From Halorhodospira halophila (GTDB lineage: Bacteria; Pseudomonadota; Gammaproteobacteria; Nitrococcales; Halorhodospiraceae), in the NCBI RefSeq assembly GCF_016653405.1, contig NZ_NHSN01000018.1, positions 36,524-100,523 on the forward strand: a stretch of DNA of 64,000 nucleotides, read 5' to 3'. The notes beneath the pieces were generated by a model that saw only the letters and a list, made by a program, of their open reading frames with translations, had not been told where the DNA came from and searched no databases. A program made the translations under genes and the position numbers. Below are positions 53,313 to 63,889 of this stretch, one piece after another. The first letter of the stretch is position 1; the number at the start of each line of letters is the position of its first letter.

Positions 53313-53944
53313 CGGACCCCCTCGTCCGGATCGGTCTCGTAGACGTCGACCCCTTCCGGCGGGTCGAAACGGAACCGGTCGGCATCCACGGACTCGTTGA
53401 TGCGCACCTCGTCGAGTTCGACCCGGGTCACCTGCCCCAGGGCGTCGTCGATCTCCAGCGCACTCGGGTGCCCGTCGCGCATACCCAGCCGGGCCTCATC
53501 AAAGGCCTCGCCGCCGTCGCGGGGAGTGAGCCGGACGTAGTCCTCGGTCTCGGCCAACTCGAACAGTTCCGCTAGATCAGCGTAATCGCCGGAGAGCAGC
53601 TGCGCGGGTGCACTGCCCAGGACGGCGCGCTGATCCCGCACGGTGACCTGATCGAGCTCGACGTCGTAGACCCAGAGACGCTCACCGTCAGCGATGATCT
53701 CTTGGGAGAACGGGCCGGCGTAGGACCAGTGAAAGCGATCCGGGCGGTGGATGGCGAAGTCACCGGAGGACTCCTCAATCACCTGCCCGCGATCGTCCAG
53801 AGTGAACTGCTTGAACACCCCCTGGACCGTCTCCACATCGCGGTAGTAGTCCTCCAGTGCCGCCAGCTGCCCGGCTTGCACGGCGTTCAGCGCGAGCGCC
53901 AGCACCAGGGCGAGCGCGATTGCGGTTCGTTGGATGGGCGTCAT
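53309..53944 (-). CDS. lolA: Outer-membrane lipoprotein carrier protein LolA
   Basis: Periplasmic chaperone that moves lipoproteins from LolCDE to LolB; 211 residues. N-terminal signal peptide ends near residue 24 (NAVQAGQ). Family segments: YYRDVETVQGVFKQF, SSGDFAIHRPDRFHWSY and VYDVELDQVTVRD. The mature protein is very acidic, with a DPDEG tail. ATG 53944 is the first start after the ftsK stop (53994). Confidence 0.93.
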   Translation of the reverse strand: MTPIQRTAIALALVLALALNAVQAGQLAALEDYYRDVETVQGVFKQFTLDDRGQVIEESSGDFAIHRPDRFHWSYAGPFSQEIIADGERLWVYDVELDQVTVRDQRAVLGSAPAQLLSGDYADLAELFELAETEDYVRLTPRDGGEAFDEARLGMRDGHPSALEIDDALGQVTRVELDEVRINESVDADRFRFDPPEGVDVYETDPDEGVR

Positions 53945-53993
53945 GGGCGTTTTGCCTCCGGGGTTGCGTGCATGGGCACGTCGTGGGAAACGC

Positions 53994-56456
53994 TCAGGCA
54001 TCCGGCGGCGGCGGCGCCAGGACCTCGCGACCGCCGTTGGACTGCAACGGCCCGACCACCCCGGCGGCCTCCATCTCCTCGACCAGCCGGGCAGCCCGGT
54101 TGTAACCAATCTTCAGCCGCCGCTGCACGCCGGAGATGGAGGCGCGCCGGGTTTCGGTGACGATGCGCACGGCATCGTCATAGAGCGGATCGCTCTCGCT
54201 GCCGCCGCCACCACCCCCGTTACCGCCCTCGCCGGGCAGGCCCGGGATGGGGGCCGATTCGCTGGCATCCTGGAGCACTTCGTCGACGTACTCCGGCTCG
54301 GCGACCGCCTTGAGATGCTCGACGACACGGTGCACCTCGGCGTCAGAGACGAAGGCGCCATGCACGCGCTGCGGCACGCCGCTGCCCGGCGGCACGTAGA
54401 GCATATCGCCGTGCCCGAGCAGCGCCTCGGCGCCCTGCTGGTCCAGGATCGTACGCGAATCCACTTTCGAGGAGACCTGGTAGCCGATCCGCGTGGGGAT
54501 GTTCGCCTTGATCAGCCCGGTGATGACGTCCACCGAGGGGCGCTGGGTCGCTAGGATGAGATGGATCCCCGCCGCCCGGGCCTTTTGCGCCAGCCTAGCG
54601 ATGAGCTCTTCAACCTTCTTGCCGACAATCATCATCATGTCGGCCAGCTCGTCGACCACTACCACGATGAAGGGCAGCTCCTCCAGCTCCGGGGCCTGCG
54701 GGGTCTCGCCGTCCAAGGTCTGTTCGTTGGGGTCGGCGGCATCAAACAACGGGTCGAGCAGCGGCTCGCCGGCCTCGCGGGCCGCGCGCACCTTGTCGTT
54801 GAAGCCGGTGACGTTGCGCACGCCGAGCGCCGCCATCAGGCGGTAGCGCCGCTCCATTTCGGCCACGCACCAGCGCAGGGCGTTGGCGGCGTCGTTCATG
54901 TCGGTGACCACCGGGGCGAGCAGATGCGGGATCCCGTCGTAGACCGACAGCTCCAGCATCTTGGGATCGACCATGATCAGCCGGGTCTGCTCGGGGGTGT
55001 TGCGGTAGAGCAGCGAGAGGATCATGGCGTTGATCCCCACCGACTTGCCGGAGCCGGTCGTACCGGCCACGAGCAGGTGGGGCATCTTGGCCAGGTCGGC
55101 GGTGACCGGATTGCCCCCGATATCCTTGCCCAGCGCCACGGTCAGCGCCGACTTCATGCGTGCGTACTCCTGGGAACGGATGATCTCCGAGAGCGCGATC
55201 ACGTCGCGCTGCTCATTGGGGATCTCCAGCCCCACCGTGGACTTGCCGGGGATGACCTCCACCACGCGGACCGAGCGCACCGACATGGCGCGGGCCAGAT
55301 CCTTGGCCAGGTTAGAGATCTGGCTGACCTTGACGCCCGCGGCTGGCAAGACCTCGAAGCGCGTAATGACCGGCCCCGGCTGAACGGTCTCGACCTGGAC
55401 CTCGACGCCGAAATCGCGCAGCCGCTCCTCGACCTGCTGCGACATGGTCGCCAGCACCTCGCGGCTGTAACCGCCCTTGCCCGCCGGCGGCTGGTCGAGC
55501 AAATCCACCGGCGGCACCGGCGAGCCGCCTGCGGCGGGTCCGCTGCGCTTGCTGCGCTCGCTCTTGCGTTGCCGGCGCGGCTTCTCTGCGGCAGAGGAGG
55601 GTTCGCGCTGGACCGGCGGCTCCTCAATGACCTGCTCCGGCGGATCCCCGGCACGGGCCCGGGGCAGCAACTGGATCGCCTTGCGCACTTTGCCGCCACC
55701 CGACTCCTGCTGCGCCGGTGGCGCGATCCGCGGGGGCTCGGCCCGGGCCGTTCCCTGCTCCTCACGCGACTGGCGCCGCCGCTCCAGCCGCCCCCGTGCG
55801 GCCCGCACGCCCCCGACCACACCGCCGACGAGCATCCGCCCGAGCAAGGCACGCAATCTCCCGAACAACTCCAGCGTCCAGCGTCCGACGCGTTCGGCCA
55901 GCGCCAGCCACGAAAACCCCGTGGCCAGGGTCAGCGCCGCCAGAAACAGCGCGCCGGCCATCAGCGACGCCCCGACGAAGCCCAGCCAGCTCTCGAGCTC
56001 ACCGGCGCTCAGCTCACCGAGCAGCCCACCCGCGCCGAGCGGCAGCGCCTCACCCTCCAGGTGCAGGCTTGCCAGCGCGGCGCCCGCCAGAAGCGCGAGC
56101 ACCAGCCCCACCGAGCGGACCGCCAGCGCCAGCGGATCGAAACCGGGTTCGTCGAGCATCCGAAACACCCGGTAGGCGGCCCACGCCATGAACAACGGCA
56201 CCAGATAAGCCAGGTAGCCAAAAAGCACCAGGGCGATATCGGCAAACCAGGCACCGGCAATGCCGCCGAAGTTCTCCACGTCGGCGACGGCGCTGACCCG
56301 GCTCCAGCTCGGATCGTCGGCGTCGTAACTCCACAGAGCCAGAAGCATGAAGGCGGCCACGCCCGCGAGCAGCACCATGGCTGCCTCGCGCAGGCGGCGC
56401 TGCAGCTGATGACCGAGGAACGGCTCGTCCCCGTGTTGTTCTTCCGGCTCCGCCAC
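53994..56456 (-). CDS. ftsK: DNA translocase FtsK
   Basis: Septal dsDNA translocase of about 820 residues that resolves chromosome dimers with XerCD. N-terminal region (about 25-200) has four to five membrane segments, followed by a basic linker (about 220-360, shorter than in E. coli). The motor domain carries Walker [32 protein letters not shown] and [30 protein letters not shown]. The C-terminal winged-helix gamma domain ([24 protein letters not shown]) recognises KOPS. Start is GTG ([10 protein letters not shown]); no better ATG exists. Confidence 0.95.
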   Translation of the reverse strand: MAEPEEQHGDEPFLGHQLQRRLREAAMVLLAGVAAFMLLALWSYDADDPSWSRVSAVADVENFGGIAGAWFADIALVLFGYLAYLVPLFMAWAAYRVFRMLDEPGFDPLALAVRSVGLVLALLAGAALASLHLEGEALPLGAGGLLGELSAGELESWLGFVGASLMAGALFLAALTLATGFSWLALAERVGRWTLELFGRLRALLGRMLVGGVVGGVRAARGRLERRRQSREEQGTARAEPPRIAPPAQQESGGGKVRKAIQLLPRARAGDPPEQVIEEPPVQREPSSAAEKPRRQRKSERSKRSGPAAGGSPVPPVDLLDQPPAGKGGYSREVLATMSQQVEERLRDFGVEVQVETVQPGPVITRFEVLPAAGVKVSQISNLAKDLARAMSVRSVRVVEVIPGKSTVGLEIPNEQRDVIALSEIIRSQEYARMKSALTVALGKDIGGNPVTADLAKMPHLLVAGTTGSGKSVGINAMILSLLYRNTPEQTRLIMVDPKMLELSVYDGIPHLLAPVVTDMNDAANALRWCVAEMERRYRLMAALGVRNVTGFNDKVRAAREAGEPLLDPLFDAADPNEQTLDGETPQAPELEELPFIVVVVDELADMMMIVGKKVEELIARLAQKARAAGIHLILATQRPSVDVITGLIKANIPTRIGYQVSSKVDSRTILDQQGAEALLGHGDMLYVPPGSGVPQRVHGAFVSDAEVHRVVEHLKAVAEPEYVDEVLQDASESAPIPGLPGEGGNGGGGGGSESDPLYDDAVRIVTETRRASISGVQRRLKIGYNRAARLVEEMEAAGVVGPLQSNGGREVLAPPPPDA

Positions 56457-56618
56457 GGATCTCGTACCCTTTGCAGGAATCAATCCACCATTGTCAGTGA
56501 CCACCGCGGCAGCGGCAAGTCGCCCCGGCGATGCCTGCACGACGGCGTGAGCAGGCGGTATCATGCTCCGGTGCCCTCAAGGCCCACTTGCCCCGAGCAA
56601 AAGAGAGCGTCTTCATCC

Positions 56619-57362
56619 ATGCGGCGGCTACGCTGGCTCAACGAACACACCCCGGACGAGCCGTTCCCCTCGGCGGACCAGGCCCTGGCCGACCCCAACG
56701 GCCTGCTCGCCGTCGGAGGGGATCTTTCCGCCGAGCGCCTCATGGCCGCCTACCGCAATGGGATCTTCCCGTGGTACGGCGAGGGGCAGCCCATCCTCTG
56801 GTGGAGCCCTGACCCCCGCGGGATCTTCCTGCCCGGGGACTTCCACGTCAGCCGCAGCCTGCGCCGACGGCTTAACCAGACCCGCATGACGGTCACCCTG
56901 GACACCGAGTTCGAGGCCGTGATGGCCGGCTGCGCCGCCCCACGCCCCGACCAGGACGGCACCTGGATCACCCGCGAGATGATCGCCGCCTACACCGAAC
57001 TCCACCACCTCGGTTGCGCGCACTCCGCCGAGGTCTGGCTGGAGGGGGAGCTGGTCGGCGGGGTCTACGGCGTGGCCCTGAACGGGGCCTTCTTCGGCGA
57101 GTCCATGTTCAGTCGCATGGAAGACGCCTCAAAGGTGGGTCTGACTTGGCTGACCGCGCAGCTCTGGCGCTGGGGCTTTCAGCTCTTCGACTGCCAGATG
57201 AGCAACCCCCACCTGGCCCGACTGGGCGTCCGCCAGATCCCTCGCAGCGAATACCTGGCGCGCCTGGACCGGGCACTGCAGGCCTCCCATCGCGACTCAC
57301 CATGGCGCCTGGATAACGACCTCGACCCCGCCACCGAGCACCGCAGCCGGGAGGGGTCGTGA
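56619..57362 (+). CDS. aat: Leucyl/phenylalanyl-tRNA-protein transferase
   Basis: Adds Leu or Phe to proteins with N-terminal Arg or Lys, marking them for ClpS/ClpAP. 247 residues, like E. coli (234). Family segments: [64 protein letters not shown] and [24 protein letters not shown] 56619 gives [16 protein letters not shown]; the upstream open frame overlaps ftsK antisense and is spurious. The stop overlaps the bpt GTG start. Confidence 0.95.
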   Translation: MRRLRWLNEHTPDEPFPSADQALADPNGLLAVGGDLSAERLMAAYRNGIFPWYGEGQPILWWSPDPRGIFLPGDFHVSRSLRRRLNQTRMTVTLDTEFEAVMAGCAAPRPDQDGTWITREMIAAYTELHHLGCAHSAEVWLEGELVGGVYGVALNGAFFGESMFSRMEDASKVGLTWLTAQLWRWGFQLFDCQMSNPHLARLGVRQIPRSEYLARLDRALQASHRDSPWRLDNDLDPATEHRSREGS

Positions 57363-58069
57363 CCCGCAGCCGCGTCACCCTGCTGCGCACCGATTGCCAT
57401 GAGTGCGCCTACGTCTCCGGGCGAACGGCGCGACTCGAGTTCCTCTCGCCGCAATTGGCGCTGGATGATCGGCGCTATCAGCTGCTGCTCGAGCAGGGGT
57501 TCCGGCGCAGCGGACCCTACATCTACCGGCCGCGGTGCCCCGGCTGCGCGGCGTGTCAGTCGCTGCGCATCCCGGTGGCCCGTTTCCGCGCTCGGCGCCG
57601 CCACCGCCGTTGCCGGCGCGACAACGCCGACCTGCACGTCACGGCCTGCCCGCCGGTTCTCACCGACGAACAGCTGGCGCTCTACCGGCGCTACATCGAC
57701 CATCGGCATCCCCATAGCAGCATGGCCGACCCCGACCGCGCGGAGGCCGAAGGGTTCCTGACAGCCCCCTGGTGCACCACCGTCTTCTATGAGCTGCGCA
57801 GCACGGAGCGTGGCCCCCTGCTCGGTGTGGCCGTCACCGACGTGCTCCCCGGCGCCCTGTCCGCCGTCTATACCTTCTACGCCCCCGAGGCCGAGCACCG
57901 CGGCCTGGGCAACCTGGCCGTGCTCTGGCAACTCTCGGAGGCACGCCGGCTGGGCGCACAGCACGTATACCTCGGGTACTGGATTGCGGACGCCCCGACC
58001 ATGGCCTACAAGGCCACGTTCCGTCCCCACGAGGTGTTTGACGGACGCCGGTGGCTCGCCGGCGCATAG
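57359..58069 (+). CDS. bpt: Aspartate/glutamate leucyltransferase Bpt
   Basis: Bacterial ATE1 homologue of 236 residues that adds Leu to proteins with N-terminal Asp or Glu. Characteristic segments: [42 protein letters not shown] (Cys motif), [11 protein letters not shown] and [18 protein letters not shown]. Start is GTG 57359, overlapping the aat stop. Placement next to aat is a functional pair. Confidence 0.95.
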   Translation: MTRSRVTLLRTDCHECAYVSGRTARLEFLSPQLALDDRRYQLLLEQGFRRSGPYIYRPRCPGCAACQSLRIPVARFRARRRHRRCRRDNADLHVTACPPVLTDEQLALYRRYIDHRHPHSSMADPDRAEAEGFLTAPWCTTVFYELRSTERGPLLGVAVTDVLPGALSAVYTFYAPEAEHRGLGNLAVLWQLSEARRLGAQHVYLGYWIADAPTMAYKATFRPHEVFDGRRWLAGA

Positions 58070-58082
58070 ACGGCGCACCGCC

Positions 58083-58111
58083 TTGCCGCCAGAGCTACAG
58101 GCCGGTATAGT
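58083..58111 (+). promoter_or_regulatory. Predicted sigma-70 promoter for infA
   Basis: TTGCCG (58083-58088) and TATAGT (58106-58111) are separated by exactly 17 bases, in the gap between bpt and infA. It gives a leader of roughly 60 bases before the infA start at 58181. Confidence 0.6.
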
Positions 58112-58180
58112 TCGCGCGTTCAGAAGTCCCGTGCAAGCGGGACTCCATCCGACCGCAGCGACCACGAATCAGAGAGGCGC

Positions 58181-58399
58181 ATGGCGAAGGAAGACTCCAT
58201 CCGCATGCAGGGGGTGATCGTCGACACCCTGCCCAATACGATGTTCCGCGTCGAGCTGGAGAACGGCCACGTGATCACGGCCCACATCTCCGGGAAGATG
58301 CGCAAGCACTACATCCGCATCCTGACCGGGGACAAGGTGACGGTGGAGCTGACCCCGTACGACCTGAACAAGGGTCGCATCGTCTACCGAGAGCGGTAA
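58181..58399 (+). CDS. infA: Translation initiation factor IF-1
   Basis: S1/OB-fold protein of 72 residues, essential for 30S initiation; sequence [19 protein letters not shown] is the normal IF-1 start and RIVYRER the normal end. Preceded by GAGAGG. It lies between bpt and the convergent clpA, the same neighbourhood as in E. coli. Confidence 0.98.
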   Translation: MAKEDSIRMQGVIVDTLPNTMFRVELENGHVITAHISGKMRKHYIRILTGDKVTVELTPYDLNKGRIVYRER

Positions 58400-58424
58400 C
58401 GCCCCGCCCCGGAACACCCGTCGC

Positions 58425-58443
58425 CGGGGCCACGGGGGCCCCG
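58425..58443. terminator. Hairpin between infA and clpA
   Basis: A seven-pair GC stem (CGGGGCC and its complement) with a 5-base loop between convergent infA and clpA; no T run. Confidence 0.5.
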
Positions 58444-58452
58444 CTCGCCGGG

Positions 58453-60723
58453 CTACGCTCCCTCGGTGTCCTTTTCCCGGACGTGGATGGCCAGATCGCC
58501 GTCCTCGACCGTGACCTCGACCTCGCCGCCGCCGGTGAGCTCGCCGAAGAGCAGCTGCTCCGCCAGGGGCTTCTTGATGTGCTGCTGGATCACGCGGGCC
58601 ATCGGGCGTGCGCCCATCTGCGGATCGTAGCCCTTCTCGCCGATCCACCGCCGGGCGTCGCCATCGACCACCAGCGTGACGCGCTTCTCGGCCAGCTGCA
58701 CCGAGAGCTCGCGGATGAACTTGTCGACCACGCGCTGCACGGTGTCCTGCCCCAGGGGCTGGAACTGCACCACCGCGTCGATGCGGTTACGGAACTCCGG
58801 CGAGAACGTGCGCCGGATCGCCTCCATGCTGTCCTGGGTGTCGTTCTCGTTGGTGAAGCCGATCGAGCGCTTGCTCATCTCCTCGGCGCCGGCGTTGGTG
58901 GTCATCACCAGGATCACGTTGCGGAAATCCGCCTCGCGGCCGTTGTTGTCGGTCAGCGTGCCGTGATCCATCACCTGCAGCAGCAGGTTGAACACGTCCG
59001 GATGGGCCTTCTCGATCTCGTCGAGCAGCAGCACCGAGTGCGGGTGCTTGATCACCTCCTCGGTGAGCAGACCGCCCTGATCGTAGCCGACATACCCCGG
59101 CGGGGCCCCGATCAACCGCGAGACCGTGTGCCGCTCCATGTACTCGGACATGTCGAAGCGGATCAGCTGCACTCCGGTCAGGTCGGCCAGCTGGCGGGTG
59201 ACCTCCGTCTTGCCCACGCCGGTCGGGCCGGCGAAGAGGAACGTCCCCACCGGCCGATCCGGCGTGCCCAGTCCGGCACGGGACATCTTGATGGTCGACG
59301 CCAGGCTCTCGATGGCCTCGTCCTGGCCGAAGATCAGCCCCTTGAGCTCGCCCTCGAGGTTCTCGAGGATCTTCATGTCCTGACTGGAGACTCGCTTGGG
59401 CGGAATCCGCGCGATCTTCGCCACAATCGACTCGATGTCCGGCAGGCCCACGGTCTTGCGCCGCTTGGAACGGGGCCGCAGCCGGAGCCGCGCGCCCGCC
59501 TCGTCGATGACGTCGATGGCCTTATCCGGCAGGCGCCGGTCATTGATGTACTTGGCCGACAGCTCCGCCGCCGCCTGCAGCGCCGGCTCGGTGAAGCGGA
59601 CGTTGTGGTGCTCCTCGAAGCGACTCTTGAGCCCCTTGAGGATCTGCACGGTGTCCTCCACCGTCGGCTCGCTGACGTCGATCTTCTGGAAGCGCCGGGC
59701 CAGGGCGCGATCCTTCTCGAAGATGCCCCGGTACTCCTGATACGTCGTCGACCCGATGCAGCGCAGTTCGCCGGAGGCGAGCATCGGCTTGATCAGGTTC
59801 GAGGCATCCATCACGCCGCCGGAGGCAGAGCCGGCTCCGATGATCGTGTGAATCTCATCGATGAACAGGATCGAGCCGCTGTCCTTCTTGAGCTGATGCA
59901 GCAACGCCTTGAGGCGCTTCTCGAAGTCGCCGCGATACTTGGTGCCGGCCACCAGGGCGCCCAGATCCAGCGAGTAGATGGTGCTCTCCTTGAGCACATC
60001 GGGCACCTCGCCCTCGACGATCTGCTTGGCCAGCCCCTCGGCAATGGCCGTCTTGCCCACACCGGCCTCGCCGACGAACAGCGGGTTGTTCTTGCGGCGC
60101 CGGCAGAGCACCTGCACGGTGCGCTCGATCTCGTAGCGCCTCCCGATCAGCGGGTCGATCTGCCCGTGCCGGGCGCGCTGATTGAGGTTGGTGGCGTACT
60201 GCTCCAGGGGCGACCCCCCTTGAGCCGGCTCGGCCGCACCTTCTTCATCCGCCGGGCCACTCTCTTCCTTGCCCATGTCTTCTTCACCCCCCACCGAGGA
60301 GATGCCGTGGGAAATGTAGTTCACCACGTCCAGGCGGGAGATGTTCTGCTTATGCAGGAAGTAGACCGCCTGCGACTCCTGTTCGCTGAAGATCGCCACC
60401 AGCACGTTGGCTCCGGTGACCTCCCGCTTGCCGGAGGACTGGACGTGGAGGATGGCGCGTTGCAGGACGCGCTGGAACCCGAGGGTCGGCTGCGTCTCGC
60501 GGCTGTCGTTGACCGGCAGCAGCGGCGTGGTCTCATCCAGAAAGGCCTGCAACTCGCCGCGCAGCCGTTCGAGGTCGGCACCACACGCCTTGAGCACCTG
60601 CGAGGCAGCGGGGTTATCGGTCAAGGCCAGCAGGAGGTGCTCGACGGTGAGGAACTCGTGGCGCTTCTCACGCGCGTCCTTGAAGGCCAGATTGAGCGTG
60701 AACTCTAACTCTTTACTCAGCAT
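58453..60723 (-). CDS. clpA: ATP-dependent Clp protease ATP-binding subunit ClpA
   Basis: Unfoldase of 756 residues (E. coli 758). N-domain with double Clp_N repeats (1-145), first AAA+ with GEAGVGKTA and the DEIHT Walker B, second AAA+ with GPTGVGKTE and [13 protein letters not shown]. It feeds ClpP; with ClpS it handles N-degron substrates. A charged linker ([18 protein letters not shown]) sits after the N-domain. Downstream of clpS on the same strand. Confidence 0.97.
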   Translation of the reverse strand: MLSKELEFTLNLAFKDAREKRHEFLTVEHLLLALTDNPAASQVLKACGADLERLRGELQAFLDETTPLLPVNDSRETQPTLGFQRVLQRAILHVQSSGKREVTGANVLVAIFSEQESQAVYFLHKQNISRLDVVNYISHGISSVGGEEDMGKEESGPADEEGAAEPAQGGSPLEQYATNLNQRARHGQIDPLIGRRYEIERTVQVLCRRRKNNPLFVGEAGVGKTAIAEGLAKQIVEGEVPDVLKESTIYSLDLGALVAGTKYRGDFEKRLKALLHQLKKDSGSILFIDEIHTIIGAGSASGGVMDASNLIKPMLASGELRCIGSTTYQEYRGIFEKDRALARRFQKIDVSEPTVEDTVQILKGLKSRFEEHHNVRFTEPALQAAAELSAKYINDRRLPDKAIDVIDEAGARLRLRPRSKRRKTVGLPDIESIVAKIARIPPKRVSSQDMKILENLEGELKGLIFGQDEAIESLASTIKMSRAGLGTPDRPVGTFLFAGPTGVGKTEVTRQLADLTGVQLIRFDMSEYMERHTVSRLIGAPPGYVGYDQGGLLTEEVIKHPHSVLLLDEIEKAHPDVFNLLLQVMDHGTLTDNNGREADFRNVILVMTTNAGAEEMSKRSIGFTNENDTQDSMEAIRRTFSPEFRNRIDAVVQFQPLGQDTVQRVVDKFIRELSVQLAEKRVTLVVDGDARRWIGEKGYDPQMGARPMARVIQQHIKKPLAEQLLFGELTGGGEVEVTVEDGDLAIHVREKDTEGA

Positions 60724-60806
60724 GCCCTATTACCTCGCCTGGGGCTCGACCGGGGTACCTCCCCGGAGATTGGACCGGCCAGTACCGCCACGGTTCCTGG
60801 AACGAT

Positions 60807-61130
60807 TCAAGCTTCCTCCATCGTACACAGTAGCGGGTGTTCGTGCTCGCGGGCGTAGTCGTTGACCTGAGAGACCTTGGTCTCGGCGACATCCCGGGTA
60901 TAGACCCCGCAGACACCTTTCCCCCGCGTGTGCACGTGCAACATGATCTGCGTGGCCTGGTTGCGGTCCTTGTTGAAAAACCGCTGCAGCACCTCCACGA
61001 CGAAGTCCATCGGCGTGTAGTCGTCGTTGAGCAGCACCACCTTGTACATCGGGGGCTGCTTGAGCGACGGTTTGGCCGCTTCAACCTCGGGGCCCTGCGG
61101 ATCGTCTTGGTTCGGCTCGTCGGTCATCAC
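60807..61130 (-). CDS. clpS: ClpS adaptor
   Basis: Adaptor of 107 residues that binds N-terminal Leu, Phe, Tyr and Trp and delivers the proteins to ClpA. Core motif [41 protein letters not shown]. The first 25 residues are acidic and disordered. clpA follows after an 83-base gap. Confidence 0.96.
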   Translation of the reverse strand: MMTDEPNQDDPQGPEVEAAKPSLKQPPMYKVVLLNDDYTPMDFVVEVLQRFFNKDRNQATQIMLHVHTRGKGVCGVYTRDVAETKVSQVNDYAREHEHPLLCTMEEA

Positions 61131-61188
61131 CCTTCATTTTATAGAGTCGCGCGCCAACCGGCCAATGTAGGCCACCCATAACCACCAT

Positions 61189-61225
61189 AAAAAAACCCCG
61201 GGACGGCTGCACGCCACCCCGGGGT
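61189..61225 (-). terminator. Rho-independent terminator of isocitrate lyase
   Basis: On the minus strand, ACCCCGGG and CCCGGGGT pair around a 15-base loop with a small inner stem, followed by a run of seven T. It lies 31 bases after the aceA stop. Confidence 0.9.
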
Positions 61226-61256
61226 CGGCTTACGCCGGTGGCGACCAGGCGCCGTC

Positions 61257-62528
61257 TCAGAACTGCTCTTCCTCCGTCGAGCCTTTCAGCGCCGTGACCG
61301 AGGACTGACCGCCCTGGATCACGTTGGTGACCTGGTCGAAGTAGCCGGCGCCCACCTCCCGCTGGTGACGGGTAGCGGTGTAGCCGTGCTTCTCGGCGGC
61401 GAACTCGGCCTGCTGCAGCTCGGAGTACGCCTCCATCTGCCGCTCCTTGTAGCCGCGCGCCAGCTCGAACATCGAGTAGTTCAGCGAGTGGAAGCCAGCC
61501 AGCGTGATGAACTGGAACTTGAAGCCCATCTCGCCGAGCTCGTCCTGGAACTTGCGGATGGTGGCCTCGTCCAGGTTGCCCGCCCAGTTGAACGAGGGCG
61601 AGCAGTTGTAGGCGAGCAGCTTGCCCGGATACTTCTCGTGGATGGCCTGCGCGAACTCGCGGGCAAACCCGAGATCCGGCTTGCCGGTCTCGCACCAGAT
61701 CACATCGGCGTAGGGGGCGTAGGCCAGACCACGGCTGATGGCCTGCTCGATGCCCGGCTTGGTGCGGAAGAACCCCTCTGCCGTGCGCTCGCCGGTGATG
61801 AACGGCTTGTCGTTGTCGTCGACGTCGGAGGTCAGCAGGTCCGCCGCTTCCGCGTCGGTGCGGGCGACCAGGATGGTCGGCACATCCATGGTGTCGGCCG
61901 CCAGGCGCGCGGCGATCAGCTTCTGGACCGCCTCCTGGGTGGGCAGCAGCACCTTGCCGCCCATGTGGCCGCACTTCTTGACCGAGGCCAGCTGGTCCTC
62001 GAAGTGCACGCCCGCAGCACCGGCGCGGATCATCCCCTTCATCAGCTCGAAGGCGTTGAGCACACCGCCGAAGCCGGCCTCGGCATCGGCCACGATGGGC
62101 TTCATGAAGTCGAACGGCGGGTTGCCCTCGGCGTGGTTGATCTCATCGGCGCGCAGCAGCGCGTTGTTGATGCGGTCCACCACCGCGGGGACCGAATTGG
62201 CCGGGTACAGCGACTGGTCCGGGTACATGGTCTGACCCAGGTTGGCGTCCGCGGCCACCTGCCAGCCCGAGAGGTAGATGGCGTTGAGCCCGGCCTTGAC
62301 CTGCTGCAGGGCCTGGTTGCCGGTCAGTGCGCCGAGGGCGTTGACGTAGGGCATCTCGTGCATGGACTTCCAGAGCTTCTCCGCACCCTGGCGCGCCAGG
62401 CTGTACTCAACCTGCACGGTCCCACGGAGACGGACGACCTCATCGGCCCCGTAGCCCCGCTGCACCCCTTTCCAGCGCGGGTTCTCCGCCCAGTCACGCT
62501 CAATCGCCGCTTGATCTTTCAACATCAT
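61257..62528 (-). CDS. aceA: Isocitrate lyase
   Basis: Glyoxylate-shunt enzyme of about 423 residues, cleaving isocitrate to glyoxylate and succinate. Catalytic signature KKCGHMGGK is present, with [24 protein letters not shown] and [11 protein letters not shown]. The start is one of two adjacent ATGs (62528 or 62525) after GGGAGGAG. Expressed divergently from a LysR-type gene whose promoter overlaps its own. Confidence 0.95.
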   Translation of the reverse strand: MMLKDQAAIERDWAENPRWKGVQRGYGADEVVRLRGTVQVEYSLARQGAEKLWKSMHEMPYVNALGALTGNQALQQVKAGLNAIYLSGWQVAADANLGQTMYPDQSLYPANSVPAVVDRINNALLRADEINHAEGNPPFDFMKPIVADAEAGFGGVLNAFELMKGMIRAGAAGVHFEDQLASVKKCGHMGGKVLLPTQEAVQKLIAARLAADTMDVPTILVARTDAEAADLLTSDVDDNDKPFITGERTAEGFFRTKPGIEQAISRGLAYAPYADVIWCETGKPDLGFAREFAQAIHEKYPGKLLAYNCSPSFNWAGNLDEATIRKFQDELGEMGFKFQFITLAGFHSLNYSMFELARGYKERQMEAYSELQQAEFAAEKHGYTATRHQREVGAGYFDQVTNVIQGGQSSVTALKGSTEEEQF

Positions 62529-62733
62529 GCTCCTCCCAATCGGGCTGGTACGCCGTACCCCCGAAAATCCTGTATGACGGTCTCTTGCTGTCGGCCCGAG
62601 GGGCCATCGCGGTTGCCCTCGTGGGGCACGAACCCCGGGCGGGGTTAACCCGGGGCCCAGAACCCGTACCGCTACGTTCGCCAGCCGCCGGCAGCCGGGT
62701 GGCGTACTGCCGCGCCTGAATAACGCGTCACTG

Positions 62734-62762
62734 ATAGTATGGCGCGCCGCAGCATTTGACAA
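62734..62762 (-). promoter_or_regulatory. Predicted sigma-70 promoter for aceA
   Basis: Minus-strand TTGTCA (62757-62762) and TACTAT (62734-62739) are separated by exactly 17 bases. The transcript would have a leader of about 200 bases containing GC-rich inverted repeats (for example 62633-62639 with 62649-62655). The leader contains no gene. Confidence 0.65.
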
Positions 62763-62790
62763 TATTTCCCAAACTATATTGCATATTGAT
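62756..62790 (+). promoter_or_regulatory. AT-rich divergent promoter/operator of the LysR gene
   Basis: An AT-rich island in a GC-rich genome. TTGACA (62756-62761) overlaps the aceA -35 on the other strand. Repeated ATATT elements (62762-62787) look like LysR-type operator half-sites. The best -10 candidates (TATATT at 62775-62780 or CATATT at 62782-62787) do not have ideal spacing, so the exact promoter is uncertain. Confidence 0.45.
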
Positions 62791-62797
62791 CGGCCCA

Positions 62798-63805
62798 ATG
62801 GACGAAGATCGAGAAGCCTTGGATCACGAATCCCCCCGCCACTACTACCGCCACAACCGGCTCAAGCAGTTGCGCGCGTTCTGCCACGCCGCGCAGGAGC
62901 GCAGCATCTCCCGTGCTGCCGAGCGGCTAGAGCTGAGTCAACCGTCGGTGTCGCTGCAGATCCAGGCCCTTGAGCGGGAGATGGGAATCACCCTGTTCGA
63001 GCGCCGGGGCCCCCGGATCCGGCTGACTCCGGATGGCGAGGGCCTGTACGAGGTTGCCGCACCACTCGTCGAGGGGATCGACTCCCTGCCCGAGCAGTTC
63101 GTGGCGCGCAACCGCCGGCAGCAGCTCGGTCATCTGGACATCGCCGCCGGCGAGTCGACCTCACTCTATGTCCTGCCCGATCTGCTACGCGCCTTCATGG
63201 AACACCACCCCAAGGTCCACGTCCGTCTGCACAACCTCATCGGTGAGGAGCAGATCCACGCCGTGCAGCAGGACCGCGTGGACATTGCCGTCGGGTCGAA
63301 TCTGGACCTGCCCGATGACGTGGTCTATCGCGCCACGCACACCTTCGAACTGAAGCTGATCACGCCCCTGAATCACCCGCTGGCCGAGAAGGAGGAGATC
63401 ACCCTCGAGGACCTGGCCGCCGGCGAGCTGATCCTTCCGCCACGCCAGCTGACCACCTGGCGCCTGGTGAACTTGATCTTCCAGCAGCACAGCGTGCCTT
63501 ACCAGGTGCGCCTGGAGGTCGGCGGCTGGGAGATCATGAAGCGCTATGTCGAGCTCGGCTTCGGGGTCGGCATCGCCAGCGCGATCTGCCTGACCGGGCA
63601 GGAGCAGCTGGCGATCCGCGACCTGCCAGCGATCTTCCCGCGGCGCACCTACGGCGTCATGCTGCGTCGCGGCCGCTACCTCTCCCCTCAGGCCCGTCGT
63701 TTCCTGGAGCTGATCGACCCCGAGGGCTTCGGCGAGGCGGCGGAGTGGGACGGCGTCCCGGGCAGCCAAGAGAGCGTGCTTGTCCCCGGCCGCGGCCCGG
63801 AGTGA
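62798..63805 (+). CDS. LysR-family transcriptional regulator
   Basis: About 335 residues. N-terminal winged helix-turn-helix [37 protein letters not shown], then the effector domain (about 100-300) with [24 protein letters not shown] and [12 protein letters not shown]. Divergent from aceA and overlapping its promoter, which is the typical layout of a LysR regulator and its target. Chosen start ATG 62798 (MDEDREAL); the upstream ATG-like frame would run through the promoter. Effector unknown. Confidence 0.9.
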   Translation: MDEDREALDHESPRHYYRHNRLKQLRAFCHAAQERSISRAAERLELSQPSVSLQIQALEREMGITLFERRGPRIRLTPDGEGLYEVAAPLVEGIDSLPEQFVARNRRQQLGHLDIAAGESTSLYVLPDLLRAFMEHHPKVHVRLHNLIGEEQIHAVQQDRVDIAVGSNLDLPDDVVYRATHTFELKLITPLNHPLAEKEEITLEDLAAGELILPPRQLTTWRLVNLIFQQHSVPYQVRLEVGGWEIMKRYVELGFGVGIASAICLTGQEQLAIRDLPAIFPRRTYGVMLRRGRYLSPQARRFLELIDPEGFGEAAEWDGVPGSQESVLVPGRGPE

Positions 63806-63813
63806 GCCGTGGC

Positions 63814-63839
63814 GGTCACCCCGGTCTACCGGGGTGACC
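63814..63839. terminator. Hairpin between the LysR gene and mnmA
   Basis: GGTCACCCCGG and its complement form a perfect 11-pair stem with loop TCTA, 9 bases after the LysR stop. No T run. Confidence 0.6.
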
Positions 63840-63889
63840 CGCGGACTGTGGTAGCCTCTCGGCCCGGGACACCTGATAGATCCGGCCCC

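Noticed and set aside
54561-56618. Long + strand open frame preceding aat
   Set aside because: It is antisense to ftsK, has composition of reverse-complemented GC-rich coding sequence, and only its last 247 residues (aat) resemble a protein family.
58483-60708. A 741-codon + strand frame antisense to clpA
   Set aside because: It mirrors clpA codon positions and shows no family motif; an artefact of high GC at third positions.
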